From contig NZ_CANMXB010000001.1 in assembly GCF_947501785.1 (NCBI RefSeq), positions 620,001-684,000 of the forward strand: a stretch of DNA of 64,000 nt, given 5' to 3'. Shown in pieces: positions 35,428 to 44,294 of the stretch. Under the pieces are notes generated by a model. That model had not been told where the DNA came from. It saw only the letters and a list, made by a program, of their open reading frames with translations, and did not search any database. The position numbers and the translations under genes are program-made. This DNA comes from an uncultured Litoreibacter sp. Lineage in GTDB: Bacteria > Pseudomonadota > Alphaproteobacteria > Rhodobacterales > Rhodobacteraceae. Numbering within the stretch: position 1 is the first letter of the stretch; each line of letters begins with the position of its first letter.

Positions 35428-36081
35428 TTACTCAGCCGGCTTCGTTGCTTCCTGAACAGCGTCAAACCCGGCGGTGAAGCCAGCCAGCGAGACCGTCAAT
35501 TCGACCTTCTGGTCTGGGGCCTGCGCCGGTACGACGACGATCTTGGCGGTGTTGCCGCGCTTGAACGACGCGATGTCGCCATCGGTCAGCCCGATGCGGG
35601 AGAAGCAGCCGATCTGGGTGCAGAAGGTGAAGGGGTAGACCTTGGCCTTGCCGCCATCAACCGACACCAGAACCTGTTGGGTCAGCAATGTTTCAAGCGG
35701 TGTGACAATGGTCGCGCCTGCGGCCAGCTTGTCGTCGCCCGGCAAGTTGAACAGGTTGATCTCAGCCACCGAGTTGTCGTTCTGGTCTTCCAGCAGCTGG
35801 TACAGCTGGCAGGGGTCTTTCTGGCCCTCGGGCGCGCGGATGCAGCGCAGGTCCCAATCGCCATGCTCTGACAGAACGTAGGTTTGGCCCACCTGGGCAA
35901 CCTCTTGGCCGGTCGACAGGCCGTCAGCGCGTGGCGCGTCTTCTGCAGGCTCGGCCGCGGCGTCGTCAGCCGGCGCCTCGGTTGTCGTGTCAGTTGTGGT
36001 TTCCGTGGTGGTTTGAGCCGCAACAGGCGCAGCAATTGCCAGGGCGGCGCATACGGTCAGAAATTTGAAGAAATCGGACAT
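35428..36081 (-). CDS. Invasion-associated locus B (IalB) family periplasmic protein
   Basis: A 217-residue protein with a signal peptide (MSDFFKFLTVCAALAIAAPV then AAQ), a Thr/Glu/Ala-rich low-complexity linker (about residues 22-55) and an IalB-like domain. The domain has WDLRCIRAPEGQKDPCQLYQ with two Cys and CTQIGCFSRIGL with two more, likely disulfides. IalB-family proteins are widespread in Alphaproteobacteria; outside Bartonella the function is unknown. The ATG at 36081 is preferred to 36096. Confidence 0.85.
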   Translation of the reverse strand: MSDFFKFLTVCAALAIAAPVAAQTTTETTTDTTTEAPADDAAAEPAEDAPRADGLSTGQEVAQVGQTYVLSEHGDWDLRCIRAPEGQKDPCQLYQLLEDQNDNSVAEINLFNLPGDDKLAAGATIVTPLETLLTQQVLVSVDGGKAKVYPFTFCTQIGCFSRIGLTDGDIASFKRGNTAKIVVVPAQAPDQKVELTVSLAGFTAGFDAVQEATKPAE

Positions 36082-36219
36082 CTTGCTTCCATACAAAGGT
36101 TAATCCTGCATTGGTTAGCATGGCTGAAAAGCCGTGTCAGGGCCGAAATGCACCATAGGCACCTTGCCGCGGGCAAAAGATTGCGCATCGTTGAAACAGT
36201 GGAAACATAGCGCCGAAAT

Positions 36220-36285
36220 TGAAAAAAGGGTCTGATAACAGACCCTTCTTCCTATTTCTCCCCGTCGGACTGGCCGACTTATTGG
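36220..36285 (-). ncRNA. Candidate small RNA A, minus strand
   Basis: On the minus strand a promoter-like pair (TTGACG, 17 bases, TAGCGT) leads into about 65 bases with a hairpin GTCGG/CCGAC (36264-36278), a purine-rich single-stranded linker and a perfect 9-bp terminator stem AAGGGTCTG/CAGACCCTT (36226-36247, loop TTAT) followed by T residues. No reading frame fits. It lies in the 429-base gap between the IalB-like gene and the HerA-like ATPase. Confidence 0.5.
36226..36247 (-). terminator. Rho-independent terminator, minus strand
   Basis: A perfect inverted repeat AAGGGTCTG-ataa-CAGACCCTT; the plus-strand A-run at 36222-36227 becomes the U-tract on the minus strand. It ends a minus-strand transcript that contains no gene, hence the small-RNA proposal. 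Confidence 0.75.
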
Positions 36286-36290
36286 GTGCG

Positions 36291-36319
36291 ACGCTACGGC
36301 ACAGTCATGCGGGCGTCAA
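36291..36319 (-). promoter_or_regulatory. Sigma-70-like promoter for candidate small RNA A
   Basis: On the minus strand TTGACG (36319-36314) and TAGCGT (36296-36291) are separated by exactly 17 bases. Transcription would start near 36284. Confidence 0.45.
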
Positions 36320-36355
36320 CAGTCAATGGAAGGGAAATCGTTCACGATTTTCACG

Positions 36356-36425
36356 AAAAAAAGGCCGTGTCACGAAGACACGGCCAGTCGACAGGGAGGA
36401 AGTGTTGCCGAACGCAGGCAACCCG
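36356..36425 (-). ncRNA. Candidate small RNA B with anti-Shine-Dalgarno segment, minus strand
   Basis: Read on the minus strand: a hairpin with stem GTTGCC/GGCAAC (36404-36422, 7-base loop), a single-stranded stretch with CTTCCTCCC (36402-36394) complementary to ribosome-binding sites, and a terminator stem GGCCGTGTC/GACACGGCC with loop TTCGT (36385-36363) followed by seven T. This is the standard layout of a trans-acting small RNA. Some Rhodobacter small RNAs (CcsR type) also expose CCUCCUCCC-like loops. No coding frame is credible. The 5' end is not defined; TATGAT at 36449-36444 (plus-strand ATCATA) is a possible -10. Confidence 0.55.
36363..36385 (-). terminator. Strong rho-independent terminator, minus strand
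   Basis: GGCCGTGTC-acgaa-GACACGGCC is a perfect 9-bp inverted repeat. On the minus strand it is followed by seven T residues (A-run at 36356-36362). There is no minus-strand gene upstream of it other than the small-RNA candidate. Confidence 0.85.
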
Positions 36426-36510
36426 GCGCACGGCGACAACGCAATCATACTGGCATAGAGAGGTTAAAAATGTATGTTCAGCGCCAGACCAATGAATTGC
36501 GGGGACGGAC

Positions 36511-38064
36511 ATGTCAGACCTTGAGGGAATTTTTGTCGGCGGCGGCGGCGAAGGCTACGGCGAAAAGCAGCATCTGCTGATGAAATATGCCAACCGCCAC
36601 GGGCTGATCGCGGGCGCCACCGGCACCGGCAAGACGGTTACCCTGCAAATTCTGGCCGAAAGCTTCTCCAAGCAAGGCGTGCCGGTCTTCATGTCCGACG
36701 TCAAAGGGGACCTGTCCGGGCTGGCCGTTGCAGGCTCGCCTGATCATAAATTGCATACGCCTTTCATGGAGCGCGCTGCCAAGATTGGTTTTGCTGACTT
36801 CGACTACGAGGCGTTTCCCGTCACTTTCTGGGACCTCTACGGCGAAAAGGGCCACCCCGTGCGCACCACGGTGTCTGAAATGGGGCCTTTGCTGCTATCT
36901 CAGCTGCTGGAACTTAGCGAAGCGCAGGAAGGCATCCTGAACATCGCCTTCCGCGTCGCCGATGAAGAGGCTTTGCCGCTGCTTGATTTAAAGGACCTGC
37001 AGGCCTTGTTGGTCTGGATTGGCGAAAACGCCAAAACGCTTGCGCTGCGCTACGGCTTTGTGTCGGCCAATTCAGTCGGCGCCATCCAACGCCGCCTGCT
37101 GGTACTAGAGAACCAAGGGGCAGCAGATTTCTTCGGCGAACCGGCGCTTGATTTGGAAGACATGTTCCAGGTTGATGCGGACGGGCGCGGCCAGATCAAC
37201 ATCCTTGCCGCCGACAAGCTGATGGGCGCGCCGAAGCTCTATGCGACATTCCTGCTGTGGCTGCTGGCCGAATTGTTCGAGACGCTGCCAGAGATTGGCG
37301 ACCCCGACAAACCGCGCTTTGTGTTCTTCTTTGACGAGGCACATCTGCTCTTTGACGGCGCGCCCAAGGCCCTCGTCGACAAGGTCGAACAGGTCGCCCG
37401 TCTGATCCGCTCCAAAGGGGTGGGCGTCTATTTCGTCACCCAAAACCCGGCAGATGTGCCCGAAGATATCCTCGGCCAGCTTGGCAACCGGGTGCAGCAC
37501 GCGCTGCGGGCTTTCACCCGCAAGGACCAGAAAGACCTGCGCGCGGCGGCGGACACCTACCGCGAAAACCCGCGTTTCGACATTGAAGACGCGATCAAGG
37601 AAGTGGGCGTGGGCGAGGCCGTGACCTCGCTGCTGATCAAGAAGGGCATGCCGGGCGTGGCCGAACGCACGCTGATCCGCCCGCCATCCTCGCAGCTTGG
37701 GCCGATCACCAAGATCGAGCGCAAGGCGGTGTTGATGGAGTCCCCTGTCGCCGGAAAATACGAGGACGTGCTCGACCGTGACAGCGCGTTCGAGATGCTG
37801 GCCGACCGCGCCGCCAAAGCCGCGAAAGAGGCGGAGGAGGCCGAGGCCAAGGAAGAAGAGATGGAAGCGCGCGAGCGCGAATATCAGACGGGGCGGCGCT
37901 ACACCGGCAACCGGGTCGGGCGCTCCACAACCAAACGCAAACGGTCACGGCGCGGAGATTCCGTGGGCACTGCATTCGCCAAATCCATGATGCGGTCCAT
38001 CGGAACCAAGGCTGGCACCGCGCTGGTGCGCGGGGTTATGGGCAGCCTGTTCAAGGGACGCTGA
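36511..38064 (+). CDS. HerA-like ATPase, DUF853 family
   Basis: A 517-residue FtsK/HerA-superfamily ATPase. Walker A is GATGTGKT (residues 35-42), Walker B is [12 protein letters not shown], and [20 protein letters not shown] gives the downstream motor motif. A C-terminal acidic/basic coiled stretch ([20 protein letters not shown]) and a basic tail with [12 protein letters not shown] follow. Members are widespread in bacteria and their role is poorly known; DNA translocation is inferred from the fold. It stands alone, without a nuclease partner. Confidence 0.9.
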   Translation: MSDLEGIFVGGGGEGYGEKQHLLMKYANRHGLIAGATGTGKTVTLQILAESFSKQGVPVFMSDVKGDLSGLAVAGSPDHKLHTPFMERAAKIGFADFDYEAFPVTFWDLYGEKGHPVRTTVSEMGPLLLSQLLELSEAQEGILNIAFRVADEEALPLLDLKDLQALLVWIGENAKTLALRYGFVSANSVGAIQRRLLVLENQGAADFFGEPALDLEDMFQVDADGRGQINILAADKLMGAPKLYATFLLWLLAELFETLPEIGDPDKPRFVFFFDEAHLLFDGAPKALVDKVEQVARLIRSKGVGVYFVTQNPADVPEDILGQLGNRVQHALRAFTRKDQKDLRAAADTYRENPRFDIEDAIKEVGVGEAVTSLLIKKGMPGVAERTLIRPPSSQLGPITKIERKAVLMESPVAGKYEDVLDRDSAFEMLADRAAKAAKEAEEAEAKEEEMEAREREYQTGRRYTGNRVGRSTTKRKRSRRGDSVGTAFAKSMMRSIGTKAGTALVRGVMGSLFKGR

Positions 38065-38071
38065 ACGAAAA

Positions 38072-38100
38072 GGGCCGCAGCTCGGGAGAAGCTGCGGCCC
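38072..38100 (-). terminator. Terminator between HerA-like gene and iron-binding protein gene
   Basis: GGGCCGCAGCT (38072-38082) and AGCTGCGGCCC (38090-38100) form a perfect 11-bp stem. The plus-strand A-run at 38068-38071 gives TTTT on the minus strand, so it mainly ends the minus-strand gene at 38123; it lies between two convergent genes. Confidence 0.85.
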
Positions 38101-38122
38101 AAAACGCTTATTGGTCAGTCGT

Positions 38123-39130
38123 TTACTCGTCGAAGTTAACCTCTTCGGTGATCCGCAACGCGGCAGGGCGGTGCCCCGCAACCGTCATCAGATTGACGCC
38201 ATCAGCCGTGAATTCACCCCACCCTTTGACCAGCTCCGTAGGCTCGGTGCCCGGCGCGACGGGGTATTCGTAATTCGCCTCGGCGTAGATCTCCTGCGCC
38301 TCTGGCGAGGCCAGGAATTCAATCATCTTTACGGCGGCTTCCGGGTTGGGTGACGCCTTGGTCATCGCCACGCCGGACACGTTCACATGGGTGCCGCCAT
38401 CCGCGAAGGTTGGGAACACGATGCGCACGCTGTCGGCCCAGGCCTTCTGTTCATCATCTTCCAGCATTTTGCCCATGTAGTAGGTGTTGCCGACGGAGAT
38501 GTCGCATTCTCCCGCCCAGATCGCTTTGACCTGCGCGCGGTCATTGCCCTGTGGTTTGCGGGCGAGGTTGTCTTTGACGCCGGACAGCCAAGCCTTGGCG
38601 CCGTCTTCGCCAGCGTGGTCAATCACGGCCGAGGTCAGCGCGACGTTATAGGCATGTGTGCCGGAGCGGGTGCAGATGCGGCCTTTCCACTTGGGATCGG
38701 CAAGATCTTCGTAGGTGGTGACCTCGCCATCGGCCACGCGGTCCTTGGAGGCGTAGATGATCCGCGCCCGTGTGGTCACGCCGAACCAGTGATTGTCGGG
38801 GTCGCGGTAAGTCTCGGGGATGTTGTCGGTCAGCGCTTCGCTTTCCACGGGCTGGGTCAGTCCAGCCTCAACAACGGCGTTCAGGCACGAGATATCGACG
38901 GTGAACACCACATCAGCGGGGGAGCGGTCGCCCTCGGCCTTCAGACGCTCGACCATGCCCTTGTTGAGGAAGACGACATTCACGTCGATGCCCGTTTCAG
39001 CCGTGAAGGCGTCGGTCAGCGGTTTGATCAATTCTGGCTGGCGGTAGGAATAGACGTTCACTTCTTCCGCAAAGGCGGGGGCGGCGAGGGCCAGGCAGGT
39101 GGTGGCAAACAGGGCGGTACGCAGGGTCAT
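38123..39130 (-). CDS. Iron(III) ABC transporter substrate-binding protein (FutA/FbpA type)
   Basis: A 335-residue periplasmic binding protein. A Sec signal peptide (MTLRTALFATTCLALAAPAF) precedes VNVYSYRQPELIKPL, the FutA/IdiA signature. Tyr residues expected for ferric-ion binding appear in FGVTTRARIIYASKD and ISVGNTYYMGKM. MTLRTAL at 39130 gives a clean signal peptide, unlike the upstream ATG at 39193. The permease and ATPase genes are not adjacent here. The promoter carries two similar palindromes, suggesting iron control. Confidence 0.92.
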   Translation of the reverse strand: MTLRTALFATTCLALAAPAFAEEVNVYSYRQPELIKPLTDAFTAETGIDVNVVFLNKGMVERLKAEGDRSPADVVFTVDISCLNAVVEAGLTQPVESEALTDNIPETYRDPDNHWFGVTTRARIIYASKDRVADGEVTTYEDLADPKWKGRICTRSGTHAYNVALTSAVIDHAGEDGAKAWLSGVKDNLARKPQGNDRAQVKAIWAGECDISVGNTYYMGKMLEDDEQKAWADSVRIVFPTFADGGTHVNVSGVAMTKASPNPEAAVKMIEFLASPEAQEIYAEANYEYPVAPGTEPTELVKGWGEFTADGVNLMTVAGHRPAALRITEEVNFDE

Positions 39131-39170
39131 GATGTGTCCTCTGACTCGGGTTAGCGTTGCCCGTTTTATT

Positions 39171-39215
39171 CCTGAGTAAAATACTTTGGTCAATACCTGA
39201 ATAAATTAATCGGGT
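39171..39215. promoter_or_regulatory. Two palindromic operator-like sites over the iron-binding protein promoter
   Basis: CCTGAGTAAAATA (39171-39183) and CCTGAATAAATTA (39196-39208) match at 11 of 13 positions, and each lies in an imperfect palindrome centred at about 39180 and 39205. The second, from 39195 to 39215, pairs at most positions. On the minus strand a TTGACC -35 hexamer (39193-39188) lies between them, so bound repressor would block the promoter. The shape recalls the IscR-type Iron-Rhodo-box as I remember it; the identity of the regulator is inferred. Confidence 0.55.
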
Positions 39216-40024
39216 TTATTTTTCTCTTCCAGCTTGGCGGCATCCCAAAGCGCATCCATCTCTTGCAGATCGGACTCGGAAGGGGTCTTCCCACGCTCAT
39301 CCAGCAGCGCCTCGACCCGTTCAAAGCGGCGGGTGAATTTGGCATTGGCCGCGCGCAAGGCCTCTTCGGCGTCGACCTTCAGATGGCGGCCAAGATTGGC
39401 CACCACGAACAGAAGGTCGCCAAACTCCTCCTCAATTTCTTTTTGGGTCAACGTGTTGCGGGCCTCTGTTAGCTCGGCGGCCTCTTCGGTGATCTTGTCA
39501 ATCACCTCATCGGTAGAGGGCCAGTCAAATCCAACCCGCGCGGCGCGTTTCTGCAATTTCACGGCGCGCATCAAGGCGGGCAGCCCGATGGCGACACCGT
39601 CCAACGTGCCGCCCTGCGCTTTGCCTGCGCGCTCTGCCGCTTTGATCTTTTCCCAATCGGCGGTCTGTTGCTCAGCCGATTTGTCCCGGCTTTCGTCGCC
39701 GAACACATGGGGGTGGCGGGCCACCATCTTGTCGCTGATATTGTTCGCAACAGAGGCAAAGTCGAAATGCCCGCCCTCGCTGCCCATCTGCGTGTGGTAG
39801 ACCGTTTGCAGCAGTAAATCGCCCAGTTCGCCCTCCAGCTCGTCCATGTCGCCACGTTCAATGGCGTCGGCCACCTCGTAGGCCTCCTCGATCGTGTAGG
39901 GGGCAATGGAGGCAAAATCCTGCTCGATATCCCATGGGCAGCCGCTGTCAGGGTCGCGCAACCGACGCATGATCTCGATCAGGCGGTCCATGGGTTTCGT
40001 TACGTCGTAAATCAGCTCGGTCAT
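39206..40024 (-). CDS. mazG: Nucleoside triphosphate pyrophosphohydrolase MazG
   Basis: A 272-residue two-domain MazG that hydrolyses (d)NTPs to NMP and pyrophosphate and can remove aberrant nucleotides. Each half carries the metal-binding helix pairs: CPWDIEQ, YTIEEAYEVADAIE and ELGDLLLQ in the first; DKITEEAAELTEAR and EEEFGDLLFVVANL in the second. The ATG at 40024 (MTELIYDV) is the family start; a much longer upstream reading is a shadow of the opposite gene. Confidence 0.95.
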   Translation of the reverse strand: MTELIYDVTKPMDRLIEIMRRLRDPDSGCPWDIEQDFASIAPYTIEEAYEVADAIERGDMDELEGELGDLLLQTVYHTQMGSEGGHFDFASVANNISDKMVARHPHVFGDESRDKSAEQQTADWEKIKAAERAGKAQGGTLDGVAIGLPALMRAVKLQKRAARVGFDWPSTDEVIDKITEEAAELTEARNTLTQKEIEEEFGDLLFVVANLGRHLKVDAEEALRAANAKFTRRFERVEALLDERGKTPSESDLQEMDALWDAAKLEEKNKPD

Positions 40025-40081
40025 TGCGGCGGCCTTCGGTTTGGGCGAACGTGTCGCCAACACATCACGAAGGAGCGCAAC

Positions 40082-41248
40082 ATGCCACCCGTCAACCGCA
40101 TTGCCGACTACGCCGAGGACATGAAGGGCTGGCGCCGCTGGATGCACCAGAACCCCGAGCTGCAATTTGAGTGCCACAAGACGGCCGGATTCGTGGTGGA
40201 GCGGCTGAAGGAATTCGGGATCACCGATATTCATGAGGGCATCGCCACCTCCGGCGTGGTGGCCATCATTGAGGGGCAGGGCGACGGGCCGACGATTGGG
40301 CTGCGCGCCGATATGGACGCCCTGCCGATCCTTGAGGCCACAGGGCTGGACTATGCGTCCAAGGAAGACGGCAAGATGCATGCCTGCGGCCATGATGGGC
40401 ACACCACCATGTTGTTGGGCGCGGCGCGCTACCTTGCGGAGACGCGCAACTTTTCCGGCCGCGTGGCGCTGATCTTCCAGCCCGCGGAAGAGGGCGGCGG
40501 CGGCGCTGGGGTGATGGTGGAAGAAGGCATCATGGACCGGTTCGATATCGCGCAGATATACGCCATCCACAACACGCCGGGCCACACGCCCGGCTCGTTT
40601 TATACCACGCCCGGCGCGATCATGGCGGCGGCCGACACGTTCCACATTCATGTCAAAGGGCAGGGCGGGCATGGGGCTTACCCCAACGAGTGCAAGGATC
40701 CGGTCGTGGCGGCAGTGGCCGTTTGCAACGGGCTGCAGACCATCGTGTCACGCAACCGAAAGGGGCTGGACGATCTGGTGGTCTCGGTCACGCAGATCCA
40801 CACGGGCACGATTGATAACGTCATCCCCGACACCGCCTATCTGAACGGCACCGTGCGCACCTTTGACAAAGGCATTCAGCAGATGGTGATCGACCGGATG
40901 CAGGCGATATGCGACGGCGTGGCGCAGGCCTATGACGTCGAGGTCGTCTTTGACTTTGAGAAAGGGTACCCGCCTACGATCAACCATGCCCAGCAGGCAA
41001 AATTTGCCGCTGAGGTTGCGCGGGATGTGGCTGGGGAAGCGGGCGTGATTGGCGACGCGGGCCCAGAAATGGGGGCGGAAGACTTTGCCTATATGCTGGA
41101 GGAGCGCCCCGGCGCGTATCTGTTCCTGGGCCAGGGCGACGGGGCTGGGCTGCATCACCCCGAATACAATTTCAACGACGACGTCGCGCCTTACGGCGCG
41201 AGCTTCTTTGCCAAGCTGGTTGAAGCCGCGCAGCCGCTACAAAAATGA
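40082..41248 (+). CDS. M20 family amidohydrolase/aminoacylase (hippurate hydrolase-like)
   Basis: A 388-residue zinc/manganese hydrolase of the M20D group. N-terminal RWMHQNPELQFECHKTA, LRADMDALPI, HACGHDGHTTMLLG and FQPAEEGGGGA supply the metal ligands, and MGAEDFAYMLEERPGAYLFL lies near the C-terminus. It removes acyl groups from N-acyl amino acids or cleaves similar amides. GAAGGAG precedes the ATG. Substrate not determinable. Confidence 0.93.
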   Translation: MPPVNRIADYAEDMKGWRRWMHQNPELQFECHKTAGFVVERLKEFGITDIHEGIATSGVVAIIEGQGDGPTIGLRADMDALPILEATGLDYASKEDGKMHACGHDGHTTMLLGAARYLAETRNFSGRVALIFQPAEEGGGGAGVMVEEGIMDRFDIAQIYAIHNTPGHTPGSFYTTPGAIMAAADTFHIHVKGQGGHGAYPNECKDPVVAAVAVCNGLQTIVSRNRKGLDDLVVSVTQIHTGTIDNVIPDTAYLNGTVRTFDKGIQQMVIDRMQAICDGVAQAYDVEVVFDFEKGYPPTINHAQQAKFAAEVARDVAGEAGVIGDAGPEMGAEDFAYMLEERPGAYLFLGQGDGAGLHHPEYNFNDDVAPYGASFFAKLVEAAQPLQK

Positions 41249-41272
41249 GCGCTGCGCGCCCGCTTATTTTTA

Positions 41273-41304
41273 TTGGGGCTCCGCCCCAAACCCCGGAGTA
41301 TTTT
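41273..41304. repeat. Hairpin with GGGGCTCCGCCCC core followed by CCCCGGAGTATTTT
   Basis: TTGGGGC (41273-41279) pairs with GCCCCAA (41283-41289) across a TCC loop, followed by ACCCCGGAGTATTTT. It occupies the gap between the convergent M20 and flavin reductase genes. It could serve as a shared terminator, and its simple palindromic form resembles extragenic elements scattered in roseobacter genomes; no second copy is in this window. Confidence 0.4.
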
Positions 41305-41810
41305 CAACCAGCTGGAGGGGTCAGGGACCGGTAGGCGCGGTTGCCATAGAGCAGCGGCTTGCCATCGGCATGTTTGACGGCGTGCACCGCGCCGATCATG
41401 ACGTGATGGGTGCCGATACGCTCGTGGCTTTGCAGCTTGCAGTCGAACGTGGCAAGCGCGCTGTCCAGGACGGGCGCCCCCGTCACGAGCGGCGCAAAGC
41501 TGGCGACATTGAACTTTGAGCCGCCCTCTACCGGGCTGCGGCTGGCAAACACATTGGCAATGTCCTGCTGCCCCTGCTGCAGCGCATTCACGCAGAAACA
41601 GCCGTTCTTGAGGATGGCGGCCGTGGCCGATGCCTCGTGGTGCAAACAGACCAGCATCGTGGGCGCATCGCCATCCGCTGACACACTGGACATGGCCGAC
41701 ACGGTCGCGCCCGCTTGCCCCGCCAGGCCGTCGGTTGTGACGATGGTGACGGTGGACACCAGGCTGCTCATGGCGTCGATGAAGTCTGATTTGAGGGTCG
41801 CGTCGGGCAT
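41304..41810 (-). CDS. Flavin reductase family protein
   Basis: A 168-residue FMN-binding split-barrel protein. SLVSTVTIVTTDGLAGQAGA and SAMSSVSADGDAPTMLVCLH line the flavin site, FCVNALQQGQQDIANVFA and a late HHVMIGAVHAVKHADGKPLL complete the pattern. Such proteins supply reduced FMN to partner monooxygenases; no partner is adjacent. The gene is divergent from the aminotransferase that follows. Confidence 0.9.
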   Translation of the reverse strand: MPDATLKSDFIDAMSSLVSTVTIVTTDGLAGQAGATVSAMSSVSADGDAPTMLVCLHHEASATAAILKNGCFCVNALQQGQQDIANVFASRSPVEGGSKFNVASFAPLVTGAPVLDSALATFDCKLQSHERIGTHHVMIGAVHAVKHADGKPLLYGNRAYRSLTPPAG

Positions 41811-41884
41811 GGGGTCTCTTTGCCCCGCATATCGGTGCGGCGCAAGTCTTGCATTGTCGGATTGGCTGGCTCAGGGTGCCGGAC

Positions 41885-43267
41885 ATGAACAGACCTGCGA
41901 TCAATGACCCCGCGCTGCTGGATCAGGCCCATGCCCTGCATCCCTGGACCCATTTCGAAAGTTTTGCGGCGACGCCCCCGCTGGTGATGGACAGGGGCGA
42001 GGGGTGCTGGCTGTGGGACCAGTCGGGGCGCAAATACCTCGATGCTGTGGGCGGGTTGTGGTGCACCAATATCGGGCTGGGCCGCAGGGACATGGCGGAT
42101 GTGATCGCCGCGCAGGCGGTGAAACTGGCCTATTCCAACACGTTCGTGGATTTGACCCATGACCCGGCGGCGCTGCTGGCGGCGAAACTGGCCGACATCG
42201 CGCCCGGGGATTTGAACCGCGTGCAATTCACCACCGGCGGGTCCACGGCGATCGACAGCGCGTACCGGATGGCGATTTATTATCACCGCTGCCGGGGCGA
42301 GATGGACCGCACCCATGTGATTGCCCGCGACGACAGCTACCACGGCTCGACCTTTGCCAGCATCTCCATCGGCCAGCGGTCGGGCGACAAAGTGCCGGAG
42401 TTTCACTACAAGACGGACGGCATCCACCATCTCTCCAGCCCAAACCTGTACCGGCGCCCTGACGGCATGGACGAGGACGCGTTTCGCGACCATCTGGTGG
42501 CGGAGTTCGAGGCAAAGATTGCTGAGATCGGCGCAGACAAGGTTGCGGCGTTTTTTGCAGAGCCTATTCAGGCCTCGGGCGGGGTGATCGTCCCGCCCAA
42601 GGGCTATTTGCGCGCCATGTCGGAGGTCTGTCAGCGCCACGGCATCCTGTTCATCGCCGACGAGGTGGTGACGGGCTTCGGGCGGCTCGGGCATTGGTTT
42701 GCGTCCCGCGACTTGTTCGACGTGCAGCCCGACATGATCTGCAGCGCCAAGGGCCTCAGCTCCGGCTACCAGCCCATCGGCGCGTTGATCTTTTCGGACC
42801 GCATATGGGAGGCGATGCAGGGTGATCGGTGGTACGCGTCGGGTTTCACCTATTCGGGCCACCCCGTGGCCTGCGCGGCGGCGCTGAAGAATATCGAGAT
42901 CATCGAGGATGAGGGGCTCTTGGCCCATGCCGCGGAAGTCGGCTCCTATTTCCAAAGCCGCCTCGCGCCGCTGGCCGAACTGCCGCTGGTGGGCGACGTG
43001 CGCGGGCAAGCGCTGATTGCCTGCGTCGAAAACGTGGCGGACAAGGAGACAAAAGCGCTGCTGCCGGACGAACTGAACGTGGGCAAACGCATAGGCAACG
43101 CGGCGGAGACCCGCGGGCTGATGGTGCGCCCCATCGGGCATCTGAATGTCATGTCGCCCGCGTTGATCATCACGCAGGATCAGGTTGATTTCACCGTCGA
43201 CACGTTGGCGCAATCGATCACAGAGGTGGCGGACCAGCTGGTCCGCGAAGGGGTTAAGGTGGGCTGA
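41885..43267 (+). CDS. Class III PLP-dependent aminotransferase
   Basis: A 460-residue fold-type I aminotransferase. The cofactor segment LFIADEVVTGFGRLGHWFA and the lysine region CSAKGLSSGYQPIGALIFSD are intact, with YHGSTFASISIG upstream. This group includes omega-amino acid/pyruvate and taurine or putrescine aminotransferases. Substrate cannot be set by sequence alone. The ATG at 41885 (MNRPAINDPA) is chosen. Confidence 0.93.
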   Translation: MNRPAINDPALLDQAHALHPWTHFESFAATPPLVMDRGEGCWLWDQSGRKYLDAVGGLWCTNIGLGRRDMADVIAAQAVKLAYSNTFVDLTHDPAALLAAKLADIAPGDLNRVQFTTGGSTAIDSAYRMAIYYHRCRGEMDRTHVIARDDSYHGSTFASISIGQRSGDKVPEFHYKTDGIHHLSSPNLYRRPDGMDEDAFRDHLVAEFEAKIAEIGADKVAAFFAEPIQASGGVIVPPKGYLRAMSEVCQRHGILFIADEVVTGFGRLGHWFASRDLFDVQPDMICSAKGLSSGYQPIGALIFSDRIWEAMQGDRWYASGFTYSGHPVACAAALKNIEIIEDEGLLAHAAEVGSYFQSRLAPLAELPLVGDVRGQALIACVENVADKETKALLPDELNVGKRIGNAAETRGLMVRPIGHLNVMSPALIITQDQVDFTVDTLAQSITEVADQLVREGVKVG

Positions 43268-43400
43268 TTGGCGCTTGTCGCGGCCGACCCGATGGGCCTC
43301 TGTTTTTGTAATCTCAAACGGCAACCGTCATCACTCTGACACGCGGACGGGCCACTCTCTTTCCATGTTCCAAAATATCCCCGCCGGAGGCATTTCCCCT

Positions 43401-44294
43401 ATGGGCCACGCGACACGTGACATCAGCTACGCCCATTCGGCGCAAACCAGGGCCGGGCGGGCCCTCATCCGCACGATGGAGAACGCGACAGGTCGCATCG
43501 CCTTGATCAAACGCGCGCGCGGCTACGAGCAGGAGGTTGCGCGGGGCGCCGACTTCTGGTCCGTGATGGTCCGGCGCTATGGCCTTAGCCTGGATTGTGC
43601 GGGCGGCACCCTCGACAATATTCCCAAAGACGGCCCCGTGATCGCGATTGCAAACCACCCGTTTGGCATTCTCGATGGGCTGATGATGGGGCAAATCCTC
43701 AACCGCACCCGGGGTGACTTCCGCATTCTGGCAAATGACGTGTTCGGCAAGGCGCAAGATATCAACCGGGTTATCCTGCCAATCAGCTTTGACGAGACGC
43801 GGCAGGCCGTGGCGCAAAACATTGCGACCCGCAGGGAGGCGCTCAATTACATGGGCAACGGCGGCGCCATAGGCATCTTCCCGGGCGGCACCGTGTCCAC
43901 CGCGGCCAGGCCGTTCAGCGCGCCGATGGACCCGGGTTGGCGCAGCTTCACCTCCAAGCTGATCACCCGGTCCGGGGCGCAGGTGGTGCCGATCTACTTT
44001 GAAGGCCGAAACTCGCGGCTGTTCCAATTGGCAAGCCATGCGCATCAGACGTTGCGGCTTGGCCTGCTGATGAACGAGTTCAAGCGGCAGGTCGACAAGC
44101 CGGTCCGGGTCGTGATCGGGTCGCCTATCGCGACCGCTGCATTGGACAATTTCCGCCATGACCCCAAAGCAATGATGGATTTCCTGCGCCAGTCCACCTA
44201 TGACCTGTCCCCAACGCCCATGGCCCCCGCGCCATATGGGTTTGAGTTTGTGGAAAAGCACAGAAGGGCGGCTCATGGCGGTCGGCATTTTTGA
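43401..44294 (+). CDS. Lysophospholipid acyltransferase (PlsC-like) family protein
   Basis: A 297-residue protein with acyltransferase features: [12 protein letters not shown] (His and Asp of the catalytic site, spaced one residue wider than the classical H-x4-D), [11 protein letters not shown] and [11 protein letters not shown] (FPxGT motif). It may acylate lysophospholipids or an aminolipid. GGAGG at 43386-43390 favours the ATG at 43401 over 43365. It overlaps murI by 20 bases. This is the second PlsC-type enzyme in the window, besides OlsA. Confidence 0.85.
   Translation: MGHATRDISYAHSAQTRAGRALIRTMENATGRIALIKRARGYEQEVARGADFWSVMVRRYGLSLDCAGGTLDNIPKDGPVIAIANHPFGILDGLMMGQILNRTRGDFRILANDVFGKAQDINRVILPISFDETRQAVAQNIATRREALNYMGNGGAIGIFPGGTVSTAARPFSAPMDPGWRSFTSKLITRSGAQVVPIYFEGRNSRLFQLASHAHQTLRLGLLMNEFKRQVDKPVRVVIGSPIATAALDNFRHDPKAMMDFLRQSTYDLSPTPMAPAPYGFEFVEKHRRAAHGGRHF

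Noticed and set aside
36219-36458. 79-codon plus-strand frame running through two terminator hairpins
   Set aside because: A coding sequence would not be expected to contain two perfect minus-strand terminators; the small-RNA reading explains the region better.
41768-43324. Minus-strand open frame of 518 codons opposite the aminotransferase
   Set aside because: Shadow of the class III aminotransferase; no recognisable product.
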